From Novosphingobium sp. FKTRR1 (GTDB lineage: Bacteria > Pseudomonadota > Alphaproteobacteria > Sphingomonadales > Sphingomonadaceae): a DNA stretch of 64,000 nt. Under the pieces are notes generated by a model. That model was not told where the DNA came from, searched no databases, and saw only the letters and a list, made by a program, of their open reading frames with translations. A program made the position numbers and the translations under genes. Below, in pieces: positions 16,395-27,420 of this stretch. Location of the stretch: positions 1 to 64,000 of the forward strand of contig NZ_JAIZDA010000002.1 of NCBI RefSeq assembly GCF_020404405.1. Reading direction: 5' to 3'. Position 1 is the first letter of the stretch. Each line of letters starts with the position of its first letter.

Positions 16395-19300
16395 ATGGCC
16401 ACAATTTCCAGACCCGGACCAACCCTTTCCGGGAGTGATAGTGTCGATCTTGCGACGGTCCTCGCCCAGCGTCTCGAAGCCTCGCTGCTGCCCGAAGAAG
16501 CGGCCGAACTGCCCGCGGGGCGGCTGGCCAGCGCCGCGCAATTCGTTTGCGAGGCAGCCCGGCTGCGCCCCGGCGCCGACGCCGCGATCGCCATCGACAG
16601 CGTGTCGGGCAACGATTCGGCGGCGCGCTATCTGCGGATCGCGGTGATCAACGACGACCAGCCGTTTCTGGTCGATTCGATCACTGCCGCCATTTCCGCG
16701 CAAGGGCTGGCGATCGACCGGCTGATTCACCCCATCGTTGCGGTGCGCCGCGATCCGTCGGGCTCCCTGATCGATCTGCCCGATGGCGATGCCATCGGCG
16801 AGCGCCGCGAATCGATGATCTACCTTGAAACCGAGCGCGCCGATGCCAAGGCCCGCCGCGATCTGCTGACCGCGCTTCGTGAAACGCTGGCCGATGTCCA
16901 TGCTGCGGTCGAGGACTGGCCGCTGATGCAGGCGGCGATGCAGCGCGATGCCCGCAGCCTGCCCGATCAGGAAGGCGCGGCCTTGCTCCGCTGGCTGGCC
17001 GAAGGGATGCTGACCCAGTTGGGCCACGTCACTCGCCTGCGCGAAGCCGGACCGAATAACGGGACGACGGCCTTGCTGGCCGACGCCTTGGGCATCTGTC
17101 GCGCCAGCCCCGAGCCGTTGCTGTCCGATGCCTCGTGCGAGCGCGCCTTTGCATGGTTCGACCACGCGGGCGAGCGCGGGGCCGATGCCGTGCGCGCGCC
17201 GCTGGTGCTCAAGGCCAACCGGCTGTCGCGCGTGCATCGTCGGGTACCGCTGGACTTGTTCGTGGTGCCGGTGGTCGAGGCGGGCCGCGTGGTTGCCTTG
17301 TCGATCCACGCCGGGGTGTGGACCAGCGCTGCGCTGGCCAGCTCGCCCGATCGCGTGCCACGGATGCGCAGCCAGCTTGACGCGTTGATCGACCGGCTGG
17401 GCGTCACACCCAATGGCCATGCCGGAAAGGCGCTGATCCACGCGCTGACGGCACTGCCGCACGATCTGCTGATCAGCTTCGCCGACCCTGATCTTGAGCG
17501 CGTCGCCACAACGATGATGAGCCTGGTTGACCGCCCCCGCCCACGACTGGTGCTGGTGCAAGGCCCGCTCGCCCGCCACCATTTCGCCTTTGTCTGGCTG
17601 CCGCGCGACACCCAGTCGACCGACATCCGGCTGAAGGTGCAAGCCATGCTGGAAGCCGCGATCGGCGCCGAAGCGGTCGACTGGAGCCTGCAAGTCGATG
17701 GCAGCGCACTGGCGCTGATGCGCTTCGTGTTCGACACGCGCGACAACGCCGTCGAGCCCGACGAAACCGCGCTCGACGCGACGCTGCAGGCGATGGTGCG
17801 CGGCTGGGCCGGTGCGGTCGAAGCCGAGCTGGCCAAGACCGAAGACCCCTCGCGCGCGGCGGCCATCGCGGCGCGCTACGCCGATGCGTTCCCGATCGGC
17901 TACCGCCATGGGGCCGGGGCGGCCGAGGCGGCGCGCGACATCCGCGTGCTGCGCGGCCTTTCCGGCAACGACGCGCCCCGGCGCGCGGCGCGTCTGCATC
18001 GCCGCGCGGGCGACGAGGGGCTGTGGCTCAAACTGTACCAGCGCGAAGGCGCCATCGTGCTTTCCGATGCCGTGCCGGTGCTGGAAAACTTCGGCTTCCG
18101 CGTGCTGGAGGAAGTGCCAACCGCGCTTGATCGCGGGCGTATGGGCTTCATCCACGACTTTCTGGTCGCCCCGCCTGCCGCGACGCAGGGCGACGCGTTG
18201 CTCGAACGCGGGCAGGTGATCGAATCCGCCTTGGCCGCCGTACTGAACGGTGCGGCCGAGGACGATGCCTTCAACCGGCTGATCGTTGGGGCCGGGCTGG
18301 GCCTGCGCGAAACCGGCTGGTTGCGCGCGTGGTATCGCTATTTGCGCCAAGCCGGGATGACCTTCGGGATCGAAACCGCGGTCGATGCCCTGCGCCGCGC
18401 CAGCGGCGTCACACGCGGGTTGGTCGATCTGTTCGAGGCGCGGCACGATCCGGCGTTCATGGGCAATCGCAGCGCCGCCGAGGCGCAGGCGACCGACCAG
18501 ATCCGCCTCGCTCTGGCCGGGGTTGCGGCCATCAACGACGACCGTCTGCTGCGCAGCTTCCACGCGCTGGTCGAGGCGATCCTGCGGACCAACGCCTTTG
18601 CCCCCGCCGGGCGCGAGGCGATGGCCTTCAAGCTCGATTCGGCGCTCGTCCCCGGACTCCCGCGTCCGGTGCCTTGGCGCGAGATCTTCGTTTATGCACC
18701 GCGGGTCGAGGGCATCCATCTGCGCGCAGGGCCCGTGGCGCGGGGTGGCTTGCGCTGGTCCGACCGGCGCGATGATTTCCGCACCGAAATCCTTGGCCTG
18801 ATGAAGGCGCAGCGCGTGAAGAACGCGGTGATCGTCCCTACCGGCGCCAAGGGGGGATTCTATCCCAAGCACCTGCCCGACCCGGCGCGCGACCGCGAAG
18901 GCTGGCTGGCCGAAGGTCTGGCGAGCTATCAGGTGTTCATCCGCACCTTGCTTTCAGTCACCGACAACATCGTCGATGGCAAAGTCGTCCACCCCGATCA
19001 GGTGGTGATCCGCGATGGCGAAGACCCTTATTTCGTGGTCGCCGCCGACAAGGGCACCGCCACCTTCTCGGACGTGGCCAACACCATCGCCCAGTCGCGC
19101 GATTTCTGGCTCGACGATGCTTTCGCCAGCGGCGGGTCGAAGGGCTATGACCACAAGGCGATGGGCATCACCGCAAAGGGTGCATGGCTGTCGGTGCGGC
19201 GCCATTTCCTTGAGCTTGGCACAGATGTGCAGACGCAGAGCGTCCGCGTGGTCGGCTGCGGCGACATGTCGGGCGACGTGTTCGGCAACGGCATGCTGCT

Positions 19301-21119
19301 GTCGCAGGCGATAAAGCTGGTGGCCGCGTTCGATCACCGCCACATCTTCCTTGATCCCGATCCCGATCCGGCCAAAAGCTGGGCCGAGCGCGCACGCATG
19401 TTCGCGCTGCCCCGGTCGAGTTGGGACGATTACGACAAGGCGCTGATTTCGGAAGGCGGCGGGGTGTTCCCGCGGTCACTGAAGGCGATCCCGCTGTCGC
19501 CGCAAGTGCGCGCGATGCTGGGCGTCGACGTGGCCGAGGTCGATCCCGAGACGCTGATCTCACTGATCCTGCTCAGCCCCGCCGACTTGCTGTGGTTCGG
19601 TGGCATCGGCACCTATATCAAGGCATCGGGCGAGAACAACGTCAGCGTCGGCGATCCGACCAACGATGGTTTGCGCGTTTCGGCTTATGAAGTGCGCGCG
19701 CGCGTGATCGGCGAGGGCGCCAATCTGGGCATGACGCAGGCAGCCCGGATCGAATTCGGACTGCACGGCGGACGCTGCAACACCGACTTCATCGACAATT
19801 CGGCCGGCGTCGACTGTTCGGACAACGAGGTCAACATCAAGATCGCGCTCGCCTCGGCCAAGCGTGCCGGGCGTCTGACCGAGGACGATCGGGTCACGCT
19901 ATTGCAGGCGATGACCGACGAAGTGGCTGCGCTGGTGCTTGAGGACAACCGGTTGCAGGCGCTGGCGCTGTCGATCGCCGAACATGGCGGCGCGGCAGCG
20001 GTGCCTGCCTGGTCGCGCCTGATCGACGTGCTGGAAGAAGCGGGCGACCTTGACCGCAAGACCGAAGGACTGGCGCCGGCCGAGGACTATGCGCGCCGGG
20101 CAGCAGCCGGACAGGGCCTGACCCGCGCCGAACTGGCGGTCTTGCTGTCGAGCACCAAGCTGGCGCTGCAACACGCGCTGGAGGACAGTCCGGTGGTCGA
20201 CGATCCGGTGCTGGAGGCCGAGTTGTTCGCCGCCTTCCCGTCGCAGATGCACGAGGCCTTTGCCGACGACATTGCGCACCACCGGCTGCGGCGCGAGATC
20301 ATCGCCACCAAGCTGGCCAACCGTATCATCAACCGGCTGGGGCCGGTCCATCCGTTCGAACTGGTCGAGGAAGAAGGTTGCACGCTGGCGCAAGTGGCAG
20401 CAGCCTTCGTCGCCGCCGAACGCCTGCTCGACATGGCCGACACATGGGCCATGCTCGACACCGCCGAAATGCCCGAGCCCTTGCGCATCGCAATGTTCGA
20501 GCGTGTCTCGCGCGGTCTTCGCGCCCATGTCGCCGATGTACTGCGCGCAGGGCGCGGTACGCTGGCACCGGACGACCTGATCGAGGATCTGGCGGGCGGC
20601 GTCGGGCTGCTGTCGCACACGGCGGCCGAACTGTTGCGCGGCGAAGCGCAGGCGCAGGCCCGGCGCATGGCGCAGGATCTGACCGCAAGCGGCATTCCCG
20701 CCGACATCGTCGCGCGGGTGGTCCACGTGTTCGACATGGATGGCGCAATCGGCCTGGCGCATCTGGCAGGGCAACTCGACGTCGACGCGGCAGCGCTGAC
20801 CGGCGCTTTTGCCGACCTTGGCGCCGGACTTGGTCTCGATTGGGCGCAGCAGGCCGCCAGCCGGATGAACCCGTCCGATCCGTGGGAGCGGCTGCTGGTG
20901 GCGGGTCTGGCCCGCGATTTCCAGCAGATGCGGCTGGACTTCCTTGCGCGTGCAGGCGGCGCCGATCCATCGGCGTTCGTGAGCAAGTGGCTGGACGTCC
21001 ATGCCGCGCCGGTGCGCCAGTTCCGCGCGCTGATCGGCCGCGCGCAAGCGACTGGCGCCATCGCACCGGCGATGTTGGCGCAGCTTGCCAGTCAGGCGCG
21101 CACATTGTTGTCGCGCTAA
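16395..21119 (+). CDS. gdhB: NAD-specific glutamate dehydrogenase (giant L_180 class)
   Basis: A 1574-residue enzyme converting glutamate to 2-oxoglutarate and ammonia with NAD. It belongs to the large bacterial class: a long N-terminal regulatory half with ACT-like segments, then the catalytic region with [20 protein letters not shown] and [16 protein letters not shown], then [16 protein letters not shown] for nucleotide binding, and a C-terminal helical region of about 500 residues. The start is taken as ATG 16395 (MATISRPGP); the TTG at 16365 is the only upstream option. It stands alone with its own A+T-rich promoter region and probably serves glutamate catabolism. Confidence 0.95.
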   Translation: MATISRPGPTLSGSDSVDLATVLAQRLEASLLPEEAAELPAGRLASAAQFVCEAARLRPGADAAIAIDSVSGNDSAARYLRIAVINDDQPFLVDSITAAISAQGLAIDRLIHPIVAVRRDPSGSLIDLPDGDAIGERRESMIYLETERADAKARRDLLTALRETLADVHAAVEDWPLMQAAMQRDARSLPDQEGAALLRWLAEGMLTQLGHVTRLREAGPNNGTTALLADALGICRASPEPLLSDASCERAFAWFDHAGERGADAVRAPLVLKANRLSRVHRRVPLDLFVVPVVEAGRVVALSIHAGVWTSAALASSPDRVPRMRSQLDALIDRLGVTPNGHAGKALIHALTALPHDLLISFADPDLERVATTMMSLVDRPRPRLVLVQGPLARHHFAFVWLPRDTQSTDIRLKVQAMLEAAIGAEAVDWSLQVDGSALALMRFVFDTRDNAVEPDETALDATLQAMVRGWAGAVEAELAKTEDPSRAAAIAARYADAFPIGYRHGAGAAEAARDIRVLRGLSGNDAPRRAARLHRRAGDEGLWLKLYQREGAIVLSDAVPVLENFGFRVLEEVPTALDRGRMGFIHDFLVAPPAATQGDALLERGQVIESALAAVLNGAAEDDAFNRLIVGAGLGLRETGWLRAWYRYLRQAGMTFGIETAVDALRRASGVTRGLVDLFEARHDPAFMGNRSAAEAQATDQIRLALAGVAAINDDRLLRSFHALVEAILRTNAFAPAGREAMAFKLDSALVPGLPRPVPWREIFVYAPRVEGIHLRAGPVARGGLRWSDRRDDFRTEILGLMKAQRVKNAVIVPTGAKGGFYPKHLPDPARDREGWLAEGLASYQVFIRTLLSVTDNIVDGKVVHPDQVVIRDGEDPYFVVAADKGTATFSDVANTIAQSRDFWLDDAFASGGSKGYDHKAMGITAKGAWLSVRRHFLELGTDVQTQSVRVVGCGDMSGDVFGNGMLLSQAIKLVAAFDHRHIFLDPDPDPAKSWAERARMFALPRSSWDDYDKALISEGGGVFPRSLKAIPLSPQVRAMLGVDVAEVDPETLISLILLSPADLLWFGGIGTYIKASGENNVSVGDPTNDGLRVSAYEVRARVIGEGANLGMTQAARIEFGLHGGRCNTDFIDNSAGVDCSDNEVNIKIALASAKRAGRLTEDDRVTLLQAMTDEVAALVLEDNRLQALALSIAEHGGAAAVPAWSRLIDVLEEAGDLDRKTEGLAPAEDYARRAAAGQGLTRAELAVLLSSTKLALQHALEDSPVVDDPVLEAELFAAFPSQMHEAFADDIAHHRLRREIIATKLANRIINRLGPVHPFELVEEEGCTLAQVAAAFVAAERLLDMADTWAMLDTAEMPEPLRIAMFERVSRGLRAHVADVLRAGRGTLAPDDLIEDLAGGVGLLSHTAAELLRGEAQAQARRMAQDLTASGIPADIVARVVHVFDMDGAIGLAHLAGQLDVDAAALTGAFADLGAGLGLDWAQQAASRMNPSDPWERLLVAGLARDFQQMRLDFLARAGGADPSAFVSKWLDVHAAPVRQFRALIGRAQATGAIAPAMLAQLASQARTLLSR

Positions 21120-21210
21120 AGCTGTTCCGGCCCGGACAAATTTGCCCGGGCCGGTTGACGCAGGCCTCGTTTTGCCCAAATCGACCGCTGCAACAGGCAG
21201 GAGATGCGAT

Positions 21211-22452
21211 GTGGGCGAAGCAATTGCGGATCGGGCAGATGTCATCATCGTCGGCGGTGGACACGGCGGTGCACAGGCGGCGATCGCGTTGCGCCAGAAC
21301 GGCTTTTCCGGGTCGATCCTGCTGATCGGGCGCGAGCCTGAAATCCCCTACGAACGCCCGCCACTGTCGAAGGAATACCTCGCCCGCGACAAGACGTTCG
21401 ACCGCATCTGCATCCGCCCCGCGCAGTTCTGGACCGACAAGAACGTGACCATGGCGCTGGGACGCGAGGTGGTCGCAATCGACCCCGTCGCCAAGACGGT
21501 CACGCTCGGCGATGGCGCGATCGTGGCCTATGGCTCCTTGATCTGGGCAACCGGCGGCGATCCCCGTCGGCTGAGCTGCGCAGGGTCCGACTTTGCCGGC
21601 GTACACGGCGTACGCACCCGCGCCGATGCCGACCGGCTGATGGCCGAACTCGATGCCGGGGCAAAGCGGGCCGTGGTCATCGGCGGCGGCTACATCGGCC
21701 TTGAAGCCGCAGCCGTGCTGACCAAGCTTGGCGTGCATGTCACCTTGCTCGAAGCGCTGCCGCGCGTGCTGGCGCGGGTTGCGGGCGAAGCGCTGTCCAG
21801 CTTCTATGAGGCCGAGCACCGCGCGCACGGCGTCGATCTGCGCACCAATGTGACCGTCGATCATCTTGTCGGTGCCGATGGCAAGGTCACAGGGGTCAAG
21901 CTGGCCGATGGCACGGTCCTGCCCGCCGAGATCGTGATCGTCGGCATCGGCATCATCCCGTGCGTCGCGCCGCTGCTGGCGGCGGGCGCTGCCGGGGGCA
22001 ACGGGGTCACCGTGGACGAATTCTGCCGTACCTCGCTGCCCGGCATCTATGCCATCGGCGATTGCGCGGCCCATGCCAACGGCTTTGCCGAAGGCGCGAC
22101 GATCCGGCTCGAATCGGTGCAGAACGCCAACGATCAGGCGACCACCGCGGCCAAGGCGATTCTTGGCGATCTGGTGCCCTACAAGGCGACCCCATGGTTC
22201 TGGTCGAACCAGTATGACCTCAAGCTCCAGACCGTCGGCCTATCGACCGGGCACGATCGGGCGGTGCTGCGCGGCGATCCGGCCACCCGCTCGTTCTCGG
22301 TACTCTACCTCAAGGCGGGCAAGCTGATCGCGCTCGATTGCGTCAACATGGTCAAGGACTATGTCCAGGGCCGCAAGCTGGTCGAAGCTGGCGCGGTGAT
22401 CGCGCCCGAAAAGCTGGCCGACGCCTCGGTGCCGCTCAAGGAACTGGCATAG
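21211..22452 (+). CDS. Ferredoxin/rubredoxin reductase-type FAD oxidoreductase
   Basis: A 413-residue pyridine-nucleotide-disulfide-fold flavoprotein like putidaredoxin reductase. The FAD dinucleotide-binding motif is [14 protein letters not shown] near residue 12, NAD binding is [13 protein letters not shown], and the second FAD motif is [25 protein letters not shown] is characteristic of this subfamily. The GTG at 21211 is chosen because AGGCAGGAG (21195-21203) lies at the right distance. Such enzymes pass electrons from NAD(P)H to a ferredoxin for a P450 or dioxygenase. The CYP153-like gene lies 3.4 kb downstream; no ferredoxin gene is visible nearby. Its end overlaps queG tail-to-tail by 17 bases. 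Confidence 0.85.
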   Translation: MGEAIADRADVIIVGGGHGGAQAAIALRQNGFSGSILLIGREPEIPYERPPLSKEYLARDKTFDRICIRPAQFWTDKNVTMALGREVVAIDPVAKTVTLGDGAIVAYGSLIWATGGDPRRLSCAGSDFAGVHGVRTRADADRLMAELDAGAKRAVVIGGGYIGLEAAAVLTKLGVHVTLLEALPRVLARVAGEALSSFYEAEHRAHGVDLRTNVTVDHLVGADGKVTGVKLADGTVLPAEIVIVGIGIIPCVAPLLAAGAAGGNGVTVDEFCRTSLPGIYAIGDCAAHANGFAEGATIRLESVQNANDQATTAAKAILGDLVPYKATPWFWSNQYDLKLQTVGLSTGHDRAVLRGDPATRSFSVLYLKAGKLIALDCVNMVKDYVQGRKLVEAGAVIAPEKLADASVPLKELA

Positions 22453-23515
22453 CCTCTGCGATCCGGTCCATGGCCCAACTGGCAGCGTCGGCCACCGCCG
22501 GGTCAGGATCGGCCAACAAGCGGTGTGCGGCCATGAACAGCGCGGGATCGCGGCTATTGCCTGCCGCGTAAAGGCAGTTGCGCACGAACCGGTCGCGCCC
22601 GATCCGCTTGATCGGCGATCCGGCAAACACCGCGCGGAACGCTGCATCGTCAAGCTGCAACAGGTCGGCCAGCCGGGGTGCCGCCAATTCGGCGCGCGGC
22701 AGGAACGCGCGGTTGGCCTGGCCTGCGGTGGCAAAGCTGTTCCACGGACAGACCGCCAGACAATCGTCGCAGCCATAGATGCGGTTGCCCAGCGCCGCGC
22801 GGAACTCGACCGGGATCGGCCCCTTGTGCTCGATCGTCAGGTACGAAATGCAGCGCCGCGCGTCGAGCCGGTAGGGCGCGGGGAAGGCATTGGTCGGGCA
22901 GGCGGACTGGCAGGCGGTGCATGACCCGCAGCGGTCAGCATGCATGCCATCGGGCGTGAACGGCAATGTGGTGTAGATCGCCCCCAGAAACAGCCACGAA
23001 CCCGCCTGACGCGAGACGAGGTTGGTGTGTTTGCCCTGCCAGCCGATCCCGGCGGCCTGCCCCAGCGGCTTTTCCATCACCGGCGCGGTGTCGACGAACA
23101 CCTTGACCCCGGCCCCCGGCGCTTCGACGACGAGCCACCGCGCCAGCGCCTTGAGCGCCCGCTTGACCACGTCGTGATAGTCCGCGCCTTGGGCATAGGC
23201 CGAGATGCGCGCGCGGTTGGGATGCGCCGCCAGCGCCAGCGGGTCGGCAGCGGGGGCATAGCTCATCCCCAGCGCAATCACGCTGTGCGCTTCGGGCCAC
23301 AGCGAGCGGGGGCCGCGCCGGTGGTGCTGGCGCGTTTCCATCCACTCCATCGTGCCGTGGCAGCCTTCGCCCAGCCATTGCTCCAGCCGTTCGGCGCGCA
23401 AGGGCTCATCTTCGGCTGACGCGATGCCGCACGCGACAAAGCCCAGCCGCCTCGCCTCGCGCTTCAGCCGCGTGGCCAGATCGCCATGCCCAAAGGTGTC
23501 CGCAGAATTAACCAA
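22436..23515 (-). CDS. queG: Epoxyqueuosine reductase QueG
   Basis: A 359-residue cobalamin-dependent, Fe-S-containing enzyme that performs the last step of queuosine synthesis in tRNA. Two [4Fe-4S] sites are intact: Cys196/199/202/206 in [12 protein letters not shown], and Cys222 with Cys249/252/256 in [13 protein letters not shown]. The catalytic aspartate is Asp142 in [17 protein letters not shown]-like C-terminal segment follows. It is convergent with the reductase gene and divergent from the ABC ATPase gene. Confidence 0.95.
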   Translation of the reverse strand: MVNSADTFGHGDLATRLKREARRLGFVACGIASAEDEPLRAERLEQWLGEGCHGTMEWMETRQHHRRGPRSLWPEAHSVIALGMSYAPAADPLALAAHPNRARISAYAQGADYHDVVKRALKALARWLVVEAPGAGVKVFVDTAPVMEKPLGQAAGIGWQGKHTNLVSRQAGSWLFLGAIYTTLPFTPDGMHADRCGSCTACQSACPTNAFPAPYRLDARRCISYLTIEHKGPIPVEFRAALGNRIYGCDDCLAVCPWNSFATAGQANRAFLPRAELAAPRLADLLQLDDAAFRAVFAGSPIKRIGRDRFVRNCLYAAGNSRDPALFMAAHRLLADPDPAVADAASWAMDRIAEAMPVP

Positions 23516-23611
23516 ACTTGCTGTCCCGGATGTTCACCGCCATGCCATAGCCGCATTGCCATGAAAATGGACGCGACAAGCAGCTTTTTGAAGGAACGCC
23601 CGGTAGTGGCG

Positions 23612-24598
23612 ATGTTCAGCGATAACAGGTCGACCGAATCGAGCGCCGAACTGGCGATAGAGGCACGCGGGTTGGTCAAGCGCTTCGACGGCTTCACCGC
23701 GGTCGATGGCGTCGATCTGGCAGTGCCGCGCGGGTCGATCTTCGGTATCCTTGGCCCCAACGGCGCGGGCAAGACCACCACCTTGCGCATGTTGCTGGGC
23801 ATCATCGACCCCGATGAGGGCTATCGCCGCGTGCTCGGCCACGAACGCCCCACCGAGATCGCGCGCCGTATCGGCTATCTGCCCGAAGAGCGTGGGCTCT
23901 ATCCTTCGATGAAAGCGTATGAGGCGATTGCCTTTCTTGCCGCACTGCGCGGGGTGCCGCTGAAAGAAGGGCGCAAGCGCGGCCGCGAATTGCTGGAGGA
24001 AAACGGCCTCGGGTACGCCGCCGACCGCCAGATCCGCCAATTGTCAAAGGGCATGGCGCAGCAAGTGCAATTGCTTGGAACGCTGGTCCACCAGCCCGAA
24101 CTGGTCGTGTTCGACGAACCTTTCTCCGGCCTCGATGCGCTCAACCAAGGCAAGTTGGAGCGGGTCATCCGCGATCTGGCGGCGCGCGGCACGACGGTGA
24201 TCTTTTCCACCCACGTCATCGCCCATGCCGAACGGATGTGCGATTCGATCGCGATCATCGCCGGGGGCAAAGTGCCGTTTGCCGGGCCGGTCGATGCCGC
24301 CCGTGACCGGCTGCGCCCGCAAGTGCGGCTCGAAACGCGCGACCTGGACGGTCCATGGCGAGCGGTCTTTCCCGCAGACGCCCGGCTTGAAGGCAAGTTC
24401 TGGCACTTCACCCTGCCCGAAACCGGAGTCGAGCCGCTGTTACGCGCGCTGATCGAGGGCGATGCAGGCATCCTGTCGCTGTCGATCGAGCGCCCCGGAC
24501 TGCACGATGCCTTCGTCGCCATCGCCGGAGAAGCCGCCGCGCGCGCGCTGGAGGAAAACGCTGGGGAAGAAAACGCCGGGCAAGAGGAGATGCGCTGA
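23612..24598 (+). CDS. ABC exporter ATP-binding subunit
   Basis: A 328-residue ATPase of the NatA/drug-exporter type. Walker A is GPNGAGKTT, the signature LSKGMAQQVQLLG and Walker B LVVFDEPFSGLD, followed by a C-terminal DUF4162-like region. The start is uncertain: ATG 23612 (MFSDNRSTESS) and ATG 23561 (MKMDATSSF) are both possible, while longer versions run back over the queG start. It overlaps the permease start by TGATG at 24596-24600, so they form one transporter of an undetermined substrate. Confidence 0.88.
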   Translation: MFSDNRSTESSAELAIEARGLVKRFDGFTAVDGVDLAVPRGSIFGILGPNGAGKTTTLRMLLGIIDPDEGYRRVLGHERPTEIARRIGYLPEERGLYPSMKAYEAIAFLAALRGVPLKEGRKRGRELLEENGLGYAADRQIRQLSKGMAQQVQLLGTLVHQPELVVFDEPFSGLDALNQGKLERVIRDLAARGTTVIFSTHVIAHAERMCDSIAIIAGGKVPFAGPVDAARDRLRPQVRLETRDLDGPWRAVFPADARLEGKFWHFTLPETGVEPLLRALIEGDAGILSLSIERPGLHDAFVAIAGEAAARALEENAGEENAGQEEMR

Positions 24599-25815
24599 TG
24601 CTGCTACCCGACGCCATGACCGAACGCCTGCGCGCCGCATGGGTCATCGCCCGCCGCGATTTCGTGGCGGTGGTCTTTTCCAAAAGCTTCATCTTTTTCC
24701 TGCTCGGGCCATTGTTCCCGCTGGTGATCGGCTTTGTCGCAGGATCGATCGGTGCGACGGTGCAGCGCGATCTCGACCGGCCAGTGGTGGGCGTGGCGCT
24801 GCCAGCGCATGAAGGCGACCGGCTGGTGATGGCGCGCGATGCCATGGCCGACAAGCTGGGTGGCCTGCCCGAATTCGTCGTGCTTGACCGGTTGCGTGCA
24901 GACGAGCGGTTCGATGCCCGCGCGGTTCTGCGCAATGGCCGGATCGCGGCGGTGGTTGGCGGCTCGCTTGCGGCTCCGATTTTGACCGGAACGCGTGAGC
25001 GCGTGGGCGAATTGCGCGGGCCGCTGTCGCTGCTGGCCGCGCGTGCGCAAGCTGGCGGGGCGGAGACCTATCCGCCGGTCAAGGTCGATCTGCTGGCCAC
25101 CAGCGCCGCGCGCGAACGCGATGGCCGCGTGCTGACCGCGCAGGCCGGACAAGTGCTGCTGTTCCTTTTGACCATGCTGCTGGCGGGCATGGTGCTGTCC
25201 AACCTCGTTGAGGAAAAGGCCAACAAGATCATCGAGGTACTCGCGGCCTCCATCCCCATGGACGCGCTGTTTCTGGGCAAGCTGTTCGCCATGCTTGGCG
25301 TCAGTCTGGCGGGCATTGCGGTGTGGGGCACCGGCTATGGCGTGCTGGTGCTGGCAGGCGCAAAATCGATGCCGGTGCTGGCCGCACCCGCCGTCGGCTG
25401 GCCGCTGTTCCTGACTTTGGGCTTCCTCTATTTCGCGATGGCCTATTTGCTGCTGGGGTCGATCTTTCTGGCCATCGGCGGGATGGCCAATACCGTGCGC
25501 GAGGTACAGACCTTGTCGATGCCCGCGACCATGATGCAACTGGTCGTGTTCTTCCTCGCCAGTTTTGCACTGGCACGGCCGGGTAGCTGGATCGAGACGG
25601 TGTCCACCGTGTTCCCGGTAAGCTCGCCCTATACCATGCTGGCCCATGCCGCGCGCGACACTGCGCTGTGGCCGCATCTGGTGGCGCTGATCTGGCAGGG
25701 CCTGTGCGTTGTGCTGATGATCCGCTTCGGTGCACGCCTGTTCCGCCGCACGGTGATGAAGTCGGGCCCGGCGCGCGGGCGCAAAGCGAAGAAAGCGATA
25801 ACCGCGCCCGCGTGA
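24598..25815 (+). CDS. ABC-2 type permease subunit
   Basis: A 405-residue membrane partner of the preceding ATPase. One N-terminal segment (IFFLLGPLFPLVIGFVAGSIG) is followed by a large soluble loop (~50-175) and five C-terminal segments starting at VLLFLLTMLLAGMVLSNLVEEKANKIIEVL, a signature of NatB/YhaP-type ABC-2 permeases. The C-terminus is basic. An internal start at 24616 (MTERLRAAW) would also fit. The exported substrate is unknown. Confidence 0.85.
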   Translation: MLLPDAMTERLRAAWVIARRDFVAVVFSKSFIFFLLGPLFPLVIGFVAGSIGATVQRDLDRPVVGVALPAHEGDRLVMARDAMADKLGGLPEFVVLDRLRADERFDARAVLRNGRIAAVVGGSLAAPILTGTRERVGELRGPLSLLAARAQAGGAETYPPVKVDLLATSAARERDGRVLTAQAGQVLLFLLTMLLAGMVLSNLVEEKANKIIEVLAASIPMDALFLGKLFAMLGVSLAGIAVWGTGYGVLVLAGAKSMPVLAAPAVGWPLFLTLGFLYFAMAYLLLGSIFLAIGGMANTVREVQTLSMPATMMQLVVFFLASFALARPGSWIETVSTVFPVSSPYTMLAHAARDTALWPHLVALIWQGLCVVLMIRFGARLFRRTVMKSGPARGRKAKKAITAPA

Positions 25816-25826
25816 GACTGCCATTA

Positions 25827-25856
25827 TTGACACGCATGTAGGTTGCATGGATAGTA
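25827..25856 (+). promoter_or_regulatory. Candidate promoter of the P450 gene
   Basis: A consensus TTGACA (25827-25832) is followed after 18 bases by ATAGTA (25851-25856), about 45 bases before the P450 ATG. The -10 is imperfect. The short spacer contains two related ATG(T/G) words (GCATGTAGG, GCATGGAT). It implies the P450 has its own promoter rather than reading through from the ABC genes. Confidence 0.4.
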
Positions 25857-25901
25857 CCCGGGAGAGGGCCGCAGCGACGGCCCCCACCCCGGAGGATTCT
25901 G

Positions 25902-27236
25902 ATGGCCACGCAACTCGCCCCCGAAGCCGCGTTTTCCTACACCACGTCGCCGGTCGCCTACCTTGCTTACGAGGAATGGCTGGCCAAAAACCCGGATGCG
26001 CGCCCGGTGCACACGCACCCCTGGGACGTCAGCCGGTCCGACATCTACGCCAACGATACCTGGCAGCCGATCTTTGCCGAAATGCGCGCACAGGCGCCGA
26101 TCAACAAAGTCACCGGTACCCCCTATGGCGATTACTGGAACGTGGTCAGCCACAAGGCGATCGTTCATGTCGAATCGCTGCCCGAGCTCTTTTCCTCGTC
26201 GTGGCGCAACGGCGGCATCACCATCGGTGATCCCCCGGCCGATATGGACCCGGCCCTGCTCGAAGAACGCCAGTTGCCGATGTTCATCGCGATGGACCGG
26301 CCCGAGCACACCGGCCAGCGCCGCACGGTCGCCCCGGCCTTCACCCCCACCGAAATGCTGCGGATGGAGACCGAAATCCGCACCCGTACCGCGCAAGTGC
26401 TCGATTCGCTGCCGTGGGGAGAACGCTTTGACTGGGTCGATCGCGTCTCGATCGAACTGACCACCGGCATGCTGGCGATCCTGTTCGGCTTTCCGTGGGC
26501 CGATCGGCGGCTGCTGACGTTCTGGTCGGACTGGGCTGGCGATGTGGAATTGACGCTGGCGCGCGATCTGTCGGAACAGCGCTTTGCCATCCTTGGCGAG
26601 ATGGCCCACTACTTCCAAAAGCTGTGGATCGAGCGGATGGGCAAGGCGCCCTCGCCCGACCTCATCTCGATGATGATCCATTCGCCCGCGATGAACCACA
26701 TGAGCCCTCAGGAATTCATGGGCAATCTGGTGCTGCTGATCGTTGGTGGCAACGATACCACGCGCAACACCATGTCGGGCATCATCCACGCGCTCGACCG
26801 TTTCCCCGACCAGCGGGCCCTGCTTGAAGGCGATGCATCGCTGATTCCCAACGCGGTGCAGGAATGCATCCGCTTCGTCACTCCGCTGTCGCACATGCGC
26901 CGCACCGCCACCGCCGATACCGATCTGCTGGGGCACGAGATCAAGGCCGGCGACAAGATCATCATGTGGTACTTGTCGGCCAACCGCGATGAAACGGTGT
27001 TCGCCGATGCCGACAAACTGATCGTCACGCGCGAGAATGCCCGGCGCCATCTGTCGTTCGGACATGGCATTCACCGCTGCGTCGGGGCGCGGCTTGCCGA
27101 ATTGCAACTTCGTGTTCTGCTCGAAGAAATGCGCGAGCGCCGCATGCGCGTACGCGTGGCGGGCCCAGTCGAACGGGTGCGCGCCAACTTCGTGCACGGT
27201 TTCCGCAAGATGGAAGTGGAACTGGAAAAGTTCTGA
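25902..27236 (+). CDS. Cytochrome P450, CYP153-like
   Basis: A 444-residue soluble bacterial P450. The haem-thiolate ligand is Cys393 in FGHGIHRCVGARLAELQLR, the I-helix oxygen-activation motif is GGNDTTRN (282-289), and the ExxR-region precedes WYLSANRDE. Segments such as PMFIAMDRPEHTGQRR, QEFMGNLVLLIVGGND and RANFVHGFRKMEV resemble CYP153 alkane/fatty-acid omega-hydroxylases closely, so terminal hydroxylation of medium-chain alkanes or fatty acids is plausible. This is family-level inference, and the enzyme may represent a neighbouring family. It needs a [2Fe-2S] ferredoxin and a reductase; a reductase gene is at 21211 but no ferredoxin is adjacent. Confidence 0.85.
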   Translation: MATQLAPEAAFSYTTSPVAYLAYEEWLAKNPDARPVHTHPWDVSRSDIYANDTWQPIFAEMRAQAPINKVTGTPYGDYWNVVSHKAIVHVESLPELFSSSWRNGGITIGDPPADMDPALLEERQLPMFIAMDRPEHTGQRRTVAPAFTPTEMLRMETEIRTRTAQVLDSLPWGERFDWVDRVSIELTTGMLAILFGFPWADRRLLTFWSDWAGDVELTLARDLSEQRFAILGEMAHYFQKLWIERMGKAPSPDLISMMIHSPAMNHMSPQEFMGNLVLLIVGGNDTTRNTMSGIIHALDRFPDQRALLEGDASLIPNAVQECIRFVTPLSHMRRTATADTDLLGHEIKAGDKIIMWYLSANRDETVFADADKLIVTRENARRHLSFGHGIHRCVGARLAELQLRVLLEEMRERRMRVRVAGPVERVRANFVHGFRKMEVELEKF

Positions 27237-27240
27237 TCGC

Positions 27241-27325
27241 CCGGGCCTGACCAATCCTAACAATTGCTGACAGGCCCGGTCAGCACCGGTTCAGGCGGGC
27301 GGGACTAATCAGGTCTCGTCCCGCC
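27241..27325. repeat. Two consecutive inverted repeats behind the P450 gene
   Basis: CCGGGCCTG (27241-27249) and CAGGCCCGG (27271-27279) form a perfect 9-bp stem with a 21-base loop. GGCGGGAC (27298-27305) and GTCCCGCC (27318-27325) form a perfect 8-bp stem with a 12-base loop. Neither has a T-run. They could act as a weak terminator pair between the P450 and msrB genes, or as structure in the mRNA end. Confidence 0.45.
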
Positions 27326-27420
27326 GGCAGGTGCCCTGTCTGCCCCCCCCCAACGCCTGCCAGCGGGACATCACCACGTACCACCTTGCGCCACCCGGCG
27401 ATTGCGAACAGGCTAGCGTG

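Noticed and set aside
16338..18872. An 844-codon open frame on the minus strand opposite the glutamate dehydrogenase gene
   Set aside because: It lies wholly opposite a highly conserved gene; high G+C produces long antisense frames. Its translation is Gln/Arg/Gly/His-rich with no family motif.
27341..27351. Run of nine C residues upstream of msrB as a phase-variable tract
   Set aside because: It lies before the chosen start in non-coding sequence, and no frame or promoter spacing clearly depends on it.
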